Assembly: GCF_042433915.1 (NCBI RefSeq) | Contig: NZ_JBHLUN010000004.1 | Location: 1-64,000 of the forward strand | Source: Roseomonas elaeocarpi | Lineage (GTDB): Bacteria; Pseudomonadota; Alphaproteobacteria; Acetobacterales; Acetobacteraceae | Length of the DNA: 64,000 nt | Reading direction: 5' to 3' | In this document: positions 25,391 through 33,482 of the stretch, one piece after another | Layout of the letters: every line of letters starts with the position of its first letter | Numbering within the stretch: position 1 is the first letter of the stretch | Position numbers and translations under genes: made by a program | The notes under the pieces: generated by a model | What the model was told of the DNA's origin: nothing | Databases searched by the model: none | The model's input: only the letters and a program-made list of their open reading frames with translations

Positions 25391-25888
25391 TCACCGCACC
25401 ACGCTCCCGCCCGCCGGCGTGGCGTCGGCCGTCTGCATCAGCCCCGCCGCGCGTCGCACCGCGCGCAGGATGCGCGCATGGGTGCCGCAGCGGCACAGGT
25501 TGGTCTGCAGCTGCGCCCGGATCTCTTCCTCCGAGGCGCGGGGATTGCGCGCCAGCAGCGCCTGCGCCCGCATCATCATCCCCGGAATGCAGTAGCCGCA
25601 CTGCGCCGCCTGTTCCTCGATGAAAGCGCGCTGCATCGGCCCCGGCGCCTCGACGGTGCCCAGCCCTTCCAGCGTGGTCACCTGCCGCCCTTCGGTGAGC
25701 AGGATCGGCGTGACGCAGGAAAACACCGCCTCGCCATCCACCATCACGGTGCAGGCGCCGCACTGACCCAGCCCGCAGCCGTACTTCGCGGCGTTGAGGC
25801 CGAGCTCGTCGCGCAGCACGTAGAGCAAGGGGGTGTCGGGCTCCGCCTCGACCACGTGCCGCTGCCCGTTGACGACCATCGTCACCAT
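25391..25888 (-). CDS. (2Fe-2S) small subunit of the molybdenum oxidoreductase
   Basis: A 165-residue iron-sulfur subunit with two clusters: plant-ferredoxin type (YGCGLGQCGACTVMVDGE, about residues 44-61) and the C-terminal helical type (QCGYCIPGMMM ... TNLCRCGTH). It carries electrons from the Mo centre to the cytochrome. The ATG at 25888 follows AGAGGAAG with seven-base spacing; an upstream ATG at 25918 is not supported by family alignment. There is no signal peptide, as expected if it is exported in complex with the Tat-bearing large subunit. Confidence 0.93.
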   Translation of the reverse strand: MVTMVVNGQRHVVEAEPDTPLLYVLRDELGLNAAKYGCGLGQCGACTVMVDGEAVFSCVTPILLTEGRQVTTLEGLGTVEAPGPMQRAFIEEQAAQCGYCIPGMMMRAQALLARNPRASEEEIRAQLQTNLCRCGTHARILRAVRRAAGLMQTADATPAGGSVVR

Positions 25889-25962
25889 CTGGCGCTTCCT
25901 CTCATCCCGCTCCGGCATCGGGGCCGCCGCCCGGAGCCCTGTTCTTCAGCGTCTGGTTCCCA

Positions 25963-26032
25963 GGGTCTGTTCCCTGGGGTCTGTTCCTCGGGGTCTGTTC
26001 CTCGGGGTCTGTTCCTCGGGGTCTGCCGTTCA
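25963..26032. repeat. 14-bp minisatellite-like tandem repeat
   Basis: Five units of 14 bp: GGGTCTGTTCCCTG (25963), then GGGTCTGTTCCTCG three times without change (25977, 25991, 26005), then a decayed GGGTCTGCCGTTCA (26019). It lies between the iron-sulfur and cytochrome genes, inside the presumed operon. Identical units suggest recent slippage and possible copy-number variation. Confidence 0.9.
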
Positions 26033-26105
26033 GGCCCCGGTCACGAGGCCCCGGCACTACTCCGCCGCCGCCTTCCTCGCGGCACGGCGCCCCGGAACCG
26101 GCCCT

Positions 26106-27776
26106 TCATGGCCGGGCCGGCTCGGCCGGCGCGTCGCGCGAGGCTACCATGGGGCGGGACGAGGCGCGGTCACGGTCTCGCGCCGCCCGCACCTGATCCT
26201 CCACCTTGTCCCAGCCCGGCCGGCCGGGCGCAAAATCCGCCCGCAGGTAGCGCGCCAGCGCCGCCAGCTGCGCGTCGTCCAGCGTGCCGCGGAAGCCCGG
26301 CATGATCGGCGCCCGCTCCCCCGCCGAGGCCGGCAGCCCGTTCAGCACCACGTTCAGCAGGTTTTCCGGCGAAGGTCCGGTGACGCCGGTGCTCAGCGCC
26401 AGGTTCATGCCGCCGAAAGGCAAGGGGCGCCCGGCCTCGTGGCAGGTGGCGCAGGTCGCGGCGTAGATCGCCCGCCCGGCCTCGTTGCCGTTCGCGGCGG
26501 TGCCCGTCGCCGTGGCGCCCACCGTGGCGGCCGGGGCGGGGGTGCCGTTGGCGGCATCGGTGCCGGTGGCGGTGACGCCCGGGGCGGCGCCGGCCGGAAC
26601 CGTGCCGCCCGAACGCGTGCCCGCGGCCGTGGCCCCGGCACCCGCCGCGCTGCCGCCGGCGGGAGACCCGCTCGCCACCTGGCTGTCGCCCGCCACCGGC
26701 CGCGCGCCCGGCCCGCCGCCCCGCGCGCGCTCCAGCGCCGCCTGTGCCTGCCGCTGACGCTCCGCCGCGGGCACGCCCATGCGCGACACCACGTAGTGCG
26801 CGATGGCCCGCACATCCTCCTCCGGCACCGAGGCAAGGTTGCCCACCACCGGCGCCATGGCCCCGCGCGCCACCCCGTGCTGCGCCTGCCACCCGTGGCG
26901 GAGGTAGTCGGCCATCGCCGCCTCGGTCCAGGGCACGGCGGCGGGCGAGGCCGCGTTCAGGGCATAGGCGTGCCAGCCCTCGGCCTCGCCGCCCGCGAAA
27001 TGCGCGTCCTCGCGCTCGGCGCCCAGGGCGTTGCGCGGGGTGTGGCAGGCGCCGCAATGGCCCAGCCCCTCGGCCAGGTAGGCGCCGCGCTGCCACAGCG
27101 CGTCGGAGGTCCCACCGGGCGTGGCACCCGGCGCCGCAACGGGCGTGGCCCCTCGGGCCGCGTCCGGCGAAGCCGCCGGGGCGCCGCCGCGCGCCGCCAG
27201 CGCCTGCGCGCCGTCCGCCGGCGCCGGGATCGCCCGCCCGCCCTCGCGGAAGAACAGCAGCTTCCAACCCGCCAGCACCCAGCGCTGGTTCAGCGGAAAG
27301 GGCAGGTCGTTCGCGGGCGCCGTGGCCCGCACCGGTTCGCGCGTCATCAGGAAGGCGTAGAGCGCGTGGTTGTCCGCATCCGTGGTGCGGGTGAAGTGGT
27401 CGTAGGGAAAGGCCGGGTAGAGGTGCTGCCCGTCGCGGTCCAGGCCTTCGCGCATGGCGCGCGTGAAGGCCGCCTCGCTCCAGCGGCCGATGCCGGTGTC
27501 GGGGTCGGGCGTGATGTTGGTGGAATACACCGTGCCGAAGGGGGTCGGCATCGGGAAGCCGCCGGCGAAGACCTTACCCCCCGCCGCCGTGTGGCACACG
27601 TTGCAGTTGCCGATCGCGGCCAATTCCGCTCCGCGGCGCACCACATCCGCGTCGAAGCTGCCGGGCGCCGGCGGCGTGACCGGCGCGATGGCCGGGTGCC
27701 AGGCATAGGCCGCGAAACCGCCCACGCCGAGCACCACCGCCGCCAGTCCCGCGAGGAGGAAGTACCGTGCCCGCAT
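26106..27776 (-). CDS. membrane-bound cytochrome c subunit, three haem sites
   Basis: A 556-residue protein with an N-terminal membrane anchor (FLLAGLAAVVLGVGGFAAYA) and three CxxCH haem motifs: CNVCH (58-62), CGACH (241-245) and CATCH (442-446). This is the architecture of the AldG-type/alcohol dehydrogenase cytochrome subunits of acetic acid bacteria, passing electrons from the Mo/FeS subunits to ubiquinone. Two Ala/Gly/Pro/Thr-rich linkers (about 185-222 and 350-430) separate the haem domains, which are otherwise joined more tightly in this family. It is first in the three-gene run and has no promoter I can identify. Confidence 0.93.
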   Translation of the reverse strand: MRARYFLLAGLAAVVLGVGGFAAYAWHPAIAPVTPPAPGSFDADVVRRGAELAAIGNCNVCHTAAGGKVFAGGFPMPTPFGTVYSTNITPDPDTGIGRWSEAAFTRAMREGLDRDGQHLYPAFPYDHFTRTTDADNHALYAFLMTREPVRATAPANDLPFPLNQRWVLAGWKLLFFREGGRAIPAPADGAQALAARGGAPAASPDAARGATPVAAPGATPGGTSDALWQRGAYLAEGLGHCGACHTPRNALGAEREDAHFAGGEAEGWHAYALNAASPAAVPWTEAAMADYLRHGWQAQHGVARGAMAPVVGNLASVPEEDVRAIAHYVVSRMGVPAAERQRQAQAALERARGGGPGARPVAGDSQVASGSPAGGSAAGAGATAAGTRSGGTVPAGAAPGVTATGTDAANGTPAPAATVGATATGTAANGNEAGRAIYAATCATCHEAGRPLPFGGMNLALSTGVTGPSPENLLNVVLNGLPASAGERAPIMPGFRGTLDDAQLAALARYLRADFAPGRPGWDKVEDQVRAARDRDRASSRPMVASRDAPAEPARP

Positions 27777-28253
27777 GCTGCGGCATCCCGTTCTGATCGT
27801 TCTTGTTTCCCGGGAAGAACACGCCGTTCCTGGGCCTCCCCGCCCGAGGCGGCGCGGGCCGAAGTCCCGCCGTTCGTGCTGCGCGGAAGGCTCCGCCCGC
27901 GCAGGCTTCAGGTCAACGCGCCCGCCCATCACGGCTGACGGAGCGTTCCGGCGCCGATACGTCCCGGCCGGCACCCTCGCCGTGCTGGCACCTCGCCTGG
28001 CTGCCCACGCAGGCCACTCCCCCTCCTGCGGCAGGCCTCGTTGCAGCCGCGTCTGGCCAGCGGCCGATGGCCGAACCCCGACTTGTCCCTGCGCCCACCA
28101 TCGGACGGGAAAGCGGCACGTCGCACCCGCTTGATAGATACGTTATAACATGACAGACCATCGAGCCATGCCGCCACGCCTCGATCCCACGGCCGCTCAC
28201 CGACCGTCCGGCCTTGCCGCGCCCACGCCGCCGTGGCTAGCTGCACCGGTCGA
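27777..28253. other. divergent intergenic region ahead of the B12 riboswitch
   Basis: A 477-bp space between the divergent cytochrome gene and the cobalamin riboswitch. An AT-rich patch at 28128-28150 holds TTGATAGATACG and an 8-bp palindrome GTTATAAC (28142-28149), whose TATAAC could be the -10 of the B12-uptake promoter. No gene is supported. Confidence 0.45.
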
Positions 28254-28503
28254 CGGTCCCGCGCGAGCGGGTGAAAAGGGAACACCGTGCGTTCCGGCAG
28301 GGCCCCGCGCCCGGGAACAAGTCGGTGGCTGCCCCCGCAACTGTCAGCGGCGTGCCGCTGGCCCGTCCGTCACGCCGCAGCGGCGTGGCGGGTCACTGTG
28401 CCGCCCCGGGCTGCTGCCGGGGAAGCGCGGGAAGACAGGGCCGGTGGCGGGGCGCATCCGGTCAAACCCGGCTGCCACGCGCCGCGAGCCAGGAGACCTG
28501 CCG
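28254..28503 (+). ncRNA. cobalamin (AdoCbl) riboswitch
   Basis: The conserved blocks appear in order: GGGAACACCGTG (28278-28289), CTGCCCCCGCAACTGT (28329-28344), the TCACTG segment (28393-28398), GGGAAGAC (28430-28437) and the B12 box AGCCAGGAGACCTGCC (28487-28502). It ends about 55 nt before the GTG of the B12 binding-protein gene. There is no T-run after it, so control is probably translational: CTCCGGAG next to the ribosome-binding site could be masked when cobalamin is bound. It predicts repression of the importer when B12 is plentiful. Confidence 0.96.
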
Positions 28504-28556
28504 TCGTCGCGCCATCATGCCGCCGGGCGGGGTGCTCCGGAGGCAGGAGAGTTCCT

Positions 28557-29828
28557 GTGACCCACGCCCCGCTCCACCCGCGCCCGGCCGTCCCCGCATC
28601 CACCCCCGCATACCCCTTGGCAAGCGCCACGGCCGCCCTGCCCGCGGGGTCGGCCCCGACCGCCCGTCGCCGGCGCTTTCCCGCGGCGAGGCTCCCGGCC
28701 GCGATCCTGGCCGCCGCTACACTGCTGGCGCCGCTCCTGGTCACGCTGGCCCCGGCCACGCCCGCCCAGGCCACGCCCACCCGGACCGAGCCCACCCAGG
28801 CCGATCCCACAAAGGCCGATCCCGCCCAAAAGGAACCCAGCCAGACCGGACCCACCCAGACCGGGCCCACCCAGGCCGGGCCCACGCGCTACCCGCTGAC
28901 GCTCAGCAACTGCGGCCGCGACGTCACCTTCCCCCACGCGCCGCAACGCGCCGTGTCGATCGGCCAGAACGAGACGGAGATCATGCTCTCGCTCGGCCTG
29001 GGCGACCGGCTGGTCGGCACCGCCCTCTGGGTCGGCCCGGTGCTGCCCGAACTCGCCGGGGCGAACGCGCGCATCCCGCGCCTGGCCGACAACGACCCCA
29101 GCTTCGAATCCGTGGTGGGGCGCGAGCCCGACCTCGTGACCGCGCAGTTCGAATGGCACCTGGGCCCGCACGGCGCGGTCGGCCGGCGGGAACAGTTCGA
29201 CGCGCTCGGCATCCCCACCTACGTCGCCCGCACCGACTGCACCGGCAAGGACAACAGCGGCTCCGGCGACGGTGTCCGCCGCACGCCCTTCGATCTGTCG
29301 CAGCTCTACGGCGAGATCCGCGACCTCGCCGCGATCTTTGATGTGCAGGACCGGGGCGAGGCGCTGATCCGCAAGCTCCAGGCGCGCGAGGCCGCGGCCG
29401 TCGCCGCCGTGGCGCCGCTGCGCGGCCGGGCGATCCCGACGCTGTTCTGGTTTTCCTCGCGCGACGTGGCGGGCGACGCCTTCGTGGCCGGCACCAATGG
29501 CGCCCCGGCCGCGATCATGCGCATTCTCGGCCTGCGCAACGTCATCACCACCGAGGACGAGTGGCCCACGGTGGGCTGGGAAACCATCGCCGCCGCAGCA
29601 CCCCGCCTGATCGTGCTGGGCGAGATGTCGCGCCGCCGCTTCCCCGCCGACGACGCCGCGGTGAAGCGCCGCTTCCTCGAAACCGATCCCGTGGCGCGCG
29701 AGATCCCGGCGGTGCGGGCGGGGCAGGTCATCACGGTCGACGCGCAATCCATGAACCCGACCATGCGCACGATCGACGGCATCGAGGCCGTGGCGCGCGG
29801 CCTCCAGAACCTCGGCACCGCGCCGTGA
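28557..29828 (+). CDS. btuF: cobalamin ABC transporter substrate-binding protein
   Basis: A 423-residue periplasmic protein of the FepB/BtuF class-III binding family. A hydrophobic export helix (about 46-65) is followed by a 39-residue linker of PTQTG/PTQAG-like units (72-110) and then the two-lobed domain (RAVSIGQNETEIMLSLGLGD onward). The assignment to cobalamin rests on the riboswitch directly upstream, not on the protein alone; sequence by itself would also fit a siderophore binder. The GTG start has GGAGAG five bases upstream. A long N-terminal region ahead of the signal helix is unusual, and a start nearer the helix cannot be excluded. Confidence 0.85.
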   Translation: MTHAPLHPRPAVPASTPAYPLASATAALPAGSAPTARRRRFPAARLPAAILAAATLLAPLLVTLAPATPAQATPTRTEPTQADPTKADPAQKEPSQTGPTQTGPTQAGPTRYPLTLSNCGRDVTFPHAPQRAVSIGQNETEIMLSLGLGDRLVGTALWVGPVLPELAGANARIPRLADNDPSFESVVGREPDLVTAQFEWHLGPHGAVGRREQFDALGIPTYVARTDCTGKDNSGSGDGVRRTPFDLSQLYGEIRDLAAIFDVQDRGEALIRKLQAREAAAVAAVAPLRGRAIPTLFWFSSRDVAGDAFVAGTNGAPAAIMRILGLRNVITTEDEWPTVGWETIAAAAPRLIVLGEMSRRRFPADDAAVKRRFLETDPVAREIPAVRAGQVITVDAQSMNPTMRTIDGIEAVARGLQNLGTAP

Positions 29829-30024
29829 CGCCCTGGCACGGGATACCGGCCCCCGCCCGCCCGGTCGGATCCGGCGCGCGTGCCCACGGCGGCCGGCGGC
29901 AGGGCGGGGCGACCGGCGCGCCCGGGCACCAGGTGGCGCAGCCGCCCAACAGCCCGCCCGCCGCGATGCGCCCGCCGGGGCTGCGCCCTGCCGCGCATCC
30001 GGCCACCCCCGGCGGATCACCGGC

Positions 30025-31149
30025 TTGAGCGCCCCCCTCGCCCTCCCTTCCTCGCTGCGCGCCCGGGCCGCGCGGCTGCTGCCCCTCGACGAGGCCCGAC
30101 GCGGCGCGGCGCAGCGGCGGCTGGCCACGGTGCTGCTGCCCGCCTCGCCGCTGATCCTGGCGCTGGCCGTCGCACTGGCGGTGTCGGCCGGCGAGATGCG
30201 CATCCCGCCGCTCACGGTGCTCGAGGCCATGGCCAACCGCCTCCTCGGCGCGGGCTTCCCCGTGTCGCGGCTGCAGGAAGGCGTGATCTGGGACTACCGC
30301 CTCAGCCGCGCGCTGATGGCCGCCTGCCTGGGCGGCGGCCTCGCCACCGCGGGGGCGGTGCTGCAGGCGCTGCTGCGCAACCCGCTGGCGGAGCCCTACG
30401 TGCTGGGCATCTCGGCCGGCGCTTCCACCGGCGCGGTGGCGGTGGTGATCCTGGGGCTGGGCGCGGGCACGCTGGGGGCGTCGCTGGGCCTGCCGCTCGG
30501 TCTCCCCTTGGGCGCCTTTCTCGGCGCCGCCGTGGCGCTGGCAGCCGTGGCGGCGCTGGCCACGGCGTCCGGCGGCGGCAGCGAGCGCGTGATCCTGTCC
30601 GGCGTGGTGGCCTCGCAGCTCTTCAACGCCGCCACCGCCTTTATCGTCACCACCGCGGCCAATGCCGAGCAGGCGCGCGGCGTGATGTTCTGGCTGCTGG
30701 GCAGCCTCGGCGGCACCCGCTGGCCCGACCTGGCGCTGGCCGCCCCGGTGGTGCTGGGGGGCGCCGCGGTCTGCCTGCTCCACGCCCGCGCGCTGGACGC
30801 CTTCGCCTTCGGAACCGACGCGGCCGCGGCGCTGGGCATCCCGGTGGGCCGGGTCCGCGCCACGCTGTTCGCCACCACCGCGGCGCTGGCGGCGGTGCTG
30901 GTGGCGATCGCCGGCACGGTGGGCTTCGTGGGACTGGTGGTGCCGCACGCCGCCCGCTTCCTGGTGGGCCCGTCGCACGCCCGGCTGCTGCCGGCCTCGC
31001 TGATGCTGGGCGCCATCCTGACGGTGCTGGCGGACCTCGCCTCGCGCACGCTGGTGGCGGGCCAGACCCTGCCGATCGGCGTGGTCACGGCGCTGTTCGG
31101 CGCCCCATGCTTCGCGCTGATCCTGTGCCGTGCCCGGCGCGCGCGATGA
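30025..31149 (+). CDS. btuC: cobalamin ABC transporter permease (FecCD/BtuC family)
   Basis: A 374-residue inner-membrane protein with about ten helices. LRNPLAEPYVLGISAGASTGA is the BtuC/FecCD signature and GFVGLVVPHAARFLVGP the ATPase-contact region. A TTG at 30025 is the likely start; its ribosome-binding site is poor. The 196-bp gap after btuF is large for an operon and holds only low-complexity GC-rich sequence. It forms the channel with the ATPase at 31267. Confidence 0.9.
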   Translation: MSAPLALPSSLRARAARLLPLDEARRGAAQRRLATVLLPASPLILALAVALAVSAGEMRIPPLTVLEAMANRLLGAGFPVSRLQEGVIWDYRLSRALMAACLGGGLATAGAVLQALLRNPLAEPYVLGISAGASTGAVAVVILGLGAGTLGASLGLPLGLPLGAFLGAAVALAAVAALATASGGGSERVILSGVVASQLFNAATAFIVTTAANAEQARGVMFWLLGSLGGTRWPDLALAAPVVLGGAAVCLLHARALDAFAFGTDAAAALGIPVGRVRATLFATTAALAAVLVAIAGTVGFVGLVVPHAARFLVGPSHARLLPASLMLGAILTVLADLASRTLVAGQTLPIGVVTALFGAPCFALILCRARRAR

Positions 31150-31159
31150 GGCGCAGGCC

Positions 31160-31270
31160 ATGAAGCCACGCAGCGATCCCGCCCTCCGCCCCGCCGGGCA
31201 TCACCCCGCGGCAACACGCCCCACCCCCGCCGCGCCGCGCCCGCACCGCCGCGCCGGACGCGCCCGATGA
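31160..31270 (+). CDS. possible 36-codon ORF between btuC and btuD
   Basis: An ATG at 31160, ten bases after the btuC stop, opens a frame of 36 codons rich in Arg, Pro and Ala whose TGA overlaps the btuD ATG (ATGA at 31267-31270). The tight junctions on both sides are what a coupling ORF would show. The composition is low-complexity and no homologue is recognised, so it may be chance. Confidence 0.25.
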   Translation: MKPRSDPALRPAGHHPAATRPTPAAPRPHRRAGRAR

Positions 31271-32031
31271 CGCTGGCCACCGAGCGCGTCCGCTGGTCCG
31301 CCGGCGGGCGCCTGATCGTGGACGGCGTGACGCTGGAGGCCACGCCGGGCCGGACGCTGGGCCTGCTGGGTCCCAACGGCTCCGGCAAGTCGAGCCTGCT
31401 GCACCTGCTGGCCGGGCTGCGCCGGGTGCGCAGCGGCGTGGTGACGCTGGATGGCGGCGACCTCGCGGTGATCCCCCGCCGCGACGTGGCGCGCCGCGTG
31501 GCGCTCATGGCGCAGGGCGCCGACACCGACACGCCGCTGACGCTGGAGGAGGTGGTGCGTCTCGGCCGCACGCCCCACCGCGCCGCGCTGGCCGGCTGGA
31601 CCGAGGCCGACGAGCAGGCGGTGGAACAGGCGCTGCGCGAGACCGACCTCCTCGCGCTGCGCGCCCGCCGCTGGCAAACGCTCTCGGGCGGCGAGCGCCA
31701 GCGCGCCCAGATCGCCCGTGCCCTGGCGCAGGACCCGCGCGAGCTGATCCTGGACGAGCCCACCAACCACCTCGACATCCGCCACCAGCTCGAAATCCTG
31801 GCATTGGTGCGGCGCCTGCCGGTGACCGCGGTGGTGGCGCTGCACGACCTCAACCTCGCGGCGATGTTCTGCGACCGGCTGGCGCTGATGCAGAACGGCC
31901 GCCTCGCCGCCGCCGGCACGCCCGAGGCGGTGCTGACGGAAGCGCGTATCGAGGCGGTCTTCGGCGTGCGCGCCCGCGTCGCGCTCTCGGCCGATCACGG
32001 CCGGCCGCAGGTGCACTACCTCCCCGGTTGA
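31267..32031 (+). CDS. btuD: cobalamin ABC transporter ATP-binding protein
   Basis: A 254-residue ATPase with Walker A GPNGSGKSS (about 36-44), Q-loop MAQGADTD, signature LSGGERQRAQIARAL, Walker B ELILDEPTNHLD and the switch His in VVALHDLNLA. It belongs to the FepC/BtuD branch and drives the BtuC channel. It shares the riboswitch-controlled operon with btuF and btuC. Its stop lies in the hairpin/A-run that terminates the convergent lipoprotein gene. Confidence 0.9.
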   Translation: MTLATERVRWSAGGRLIVDGVTLEATPGRTLGLLGPNGSGKSSLLHLLAGLRRVRSGVVTLDGGDLAVIPRRDVARRVALMAQGADTDTPLTLEEVVRLGRTPHRAALAGWTEADEQAVEQALRETDLLALRARRWQTLSGGERQRAQIARALAQDPRELILDEPTNHLDIRHQLEILALVRRLPVTAVVALHDLNLAAMFCDRLALMQNGRLAAAGTPEAVLTEARIEAVFGVRARVALSADHGRPQVHYLPG

Positions 32032-32050
32032 AAAACCGCCGCGCGGGCGG
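32031..32050 (-). terminator. intrinsic terminator of the SlyB-like gene
   Basis: On the minus strand: CCGCC (32050-32046), loop CGCGC, GGCGG (32040-32036), then TTTTT (32035-32031). A short GC stem followed at once by five Ts is a classic intrinsic terminator, seven bases past the lipoprotein stop. It overlaps the btuD stop codon. Confidence 0.7.
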
Positions 32051-32056
32051 CCGCGT

Positions 32057-33154
32057 TCAGCGCGCGAAGGTCGGGAAGCTCGGAAATACCGACCGGTCGC
32101 CGGTCGCCGTGCCCGCCGGGGTGCTCGCGGAAGCAGACGCCGCGCCGGTGGACGCGTCGCCGGACGTGCCGGCGGCGGTCCCGGCGCCCGCCCCCGTTCC
32201 GGCCGCCACGGTTCCGGCCACCGTCGCGCCGGCCCCGACCGAGCTGGCCCCCATCGGACTGGCTCCCGTCGGATTGGCGCCTGCCGAACCGGCCGCTGCC
32301 GGGCTGGTCCCCGCCGCCGCGGCCTCCGCCTTTCCCGCGCCGCCGCCCGTATCATCGGCCAGCGGCGGCAGCGGCGCCGACTGCACCGGGGTCGCGGGCG
32401 GCACCGCGTTGCCCAGGAGGCCGCCCGTCGCCACGCCGCTCCCGCCCGGCGCCCCGCCGGACACCCCCGCGGCGGTCGCGCCCGCCGCGCCACCGGGCGC
32501 GGAACCACCGCCCCCAGCGCCACCCGGCCCGGGCACGCCGCCACCCTGGCCCGCCCCGGCCTCCTTGCCGCCCCCGGCGGTCGCCCCCGTGCCGACCGTG
32601 GCCACGGTATAGTCCGGCAGCACGCGCGCCTGGTTGCCGGTGATCACCAGCACCTTCTGCCCGATCGCCAGCGGCACGGTGTCGGTCTGCGCCACCGACA
32701 GCAGCTCGTCGTTGCTCTTGCGGACGATGTACTCGTAGCCCTTGGCATCCCCCGTGGCGCGCTCCGCGGCGCTGCCCAGCAGCCCGCCCACCACGCCGCC
32801 GCCGATTGCCCCGAAGGCCGAGGCCGTGCTGCCGGCGCCAACCGTGGAGCCCGCCAGGCTGCCCGCCGCCGCCCCCGCCGTGGCGCCGGTGGTGCCGTCG
32901 GCGCGGATGTCCACCGGCCGCGCGCCCACGATCACCCCCTGCTCGACCTTGTTGGCCTGCTGCACGGCGCGCGTGGCATAGGTGTTGGGGGAATAATCGC
33001 CGCCGCAGCCCGACAGCAGCAGCAGCCCGGCCGGCAGGAGGCCGCGAAACCCGCGCCCGGCGCGATCCCTGGAACCTTCCCCGGGACATCTCGCGGCCGT
33101 TGCCGCCCGCCATCCACGCGGCCCGCCCGCCGCCCGATCCACCCGTCCCGCCAT
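32057..33154 (-). CDS. SlyB-like glycine-zipper lipoprotein with long low-complexity tail
   Basis: A 365-residue predicted lipoprotein. The lipobox LLSGC puts the modified Cys at residue 50, after an unusually long n-region; the true start could be nearer, but no ATG/GTG is available. Residues 70-190 match the outer-membrane SlyB/Pcp family: VEQGVIVGARPVDIR, a Gly-zipper (GGGVVGGLLGS) and GYEYIVRKSNDELLSV. The last 165 residues are Gly/Ala/Thr/Pro low complexity with GAxxxGA-like units. SlyB-type proteins stabilise the outer membrane, often under PhoP control; nothing here shows the regulation. The tail has no counterpart in typical SlyB (about 155 residues). Confidence 0.75.
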   Translation of the reverse strand: MAGRVDRAAGGPRGWRAATAARCPGEGSRDRAGRGFRGLLPAGLLLLSGCGGDYSPNTYATRAVQQANKVEQGVIVGARPVDIRADGTTGATAGAAAGSLAGSTVGAGSTASAFGAIGGGVVGGLLGSAAERATGDAKGYEYIVRKSNDELLSVAQTDTVPLAIGQKVLVITGNQARVLPDYTVATVGTGATAGGGKEAGAGQGGGVPGPGGAGGGGSAPGGAAGATAAGVSGGAPGGSGVATGGLLGNAVPPATPVQSAPLPPLADDTGGGAGKAEAAAAGTSPAAAGSAGANPTGASPMGASSVGAGATVAGTVAAGTGAGAGTAAGTSGDASTGAASASASTPAGTATGDRSVFPSFPTFAR

Positions 33155-33482
33155 GCGCGCGCACCGCTCCGCCCTTGCCGGGGCCGTCAGGTAGAGCCCC
33201 CGTGCCGATGCCTCAACCCCGTTTCCGCCGGCGCTCGCCCCCGGCTGGATCGCGTTTGCGGCAGGGCTGCTCCGGACGGGACCGTTTTTCGACAGGGCTG
33301 CTCCGGCGGCGCTGTTCCGGCGGGGCCGCACTCCTGGCAGGGCTGTTCCGTCGGCCTGTTCCGCCGGGCGGCTCCGGTCAACTGTTCCGGCCGGGCCACG
33401 CCGGGCACAGCTCCGCGCCCCGCGCGACTCCGGCGCAGCCGCTCCCGCCCCCCTCCGGCGCGGGCCGCGCCGCCCGGCACCC
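33155..33482. other. intergenic region with degenerate CTGTTCC repeats
   Basis: A 328-bp space between the diguanylate cyclase 3' end and the lipoprotein start. Between about 33262 and 33393 it has six imperfect copies of GGCTGYTCCGGCGG (near 33264, 33296, 33311, 33340, 33355, 33380). Copies share the core CTGTTCC with the 14-bp repeat at 25963. No gene is supported. Confidence 0.55.

Noticed and set aside
22801..25623. A 940-codon open frame on the plus strand opposite the molybdenum oxidoreductase genes, and similar long antisense frames at 33525-36740 and 54779-57652
   Set aside because: The minus-strand (or other-strand) genes carry intact family motifs; the antisense frames are His/Arg/Gly-rich low-complexity products of the very high third-position GC and match no family.
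25963..26032. CRISPR array
   Set aside because: Units are 14 bp and directly adjacent with no spacers, and no cas gene is nearby; it is a plain tandem repeat.
28557..32031. Siderophore (ferric) ABC importer
   Set aside because: The protein families alone would allow it, but a complete cobalamin riboswitch directly upstream makes B12 the much better substrate.
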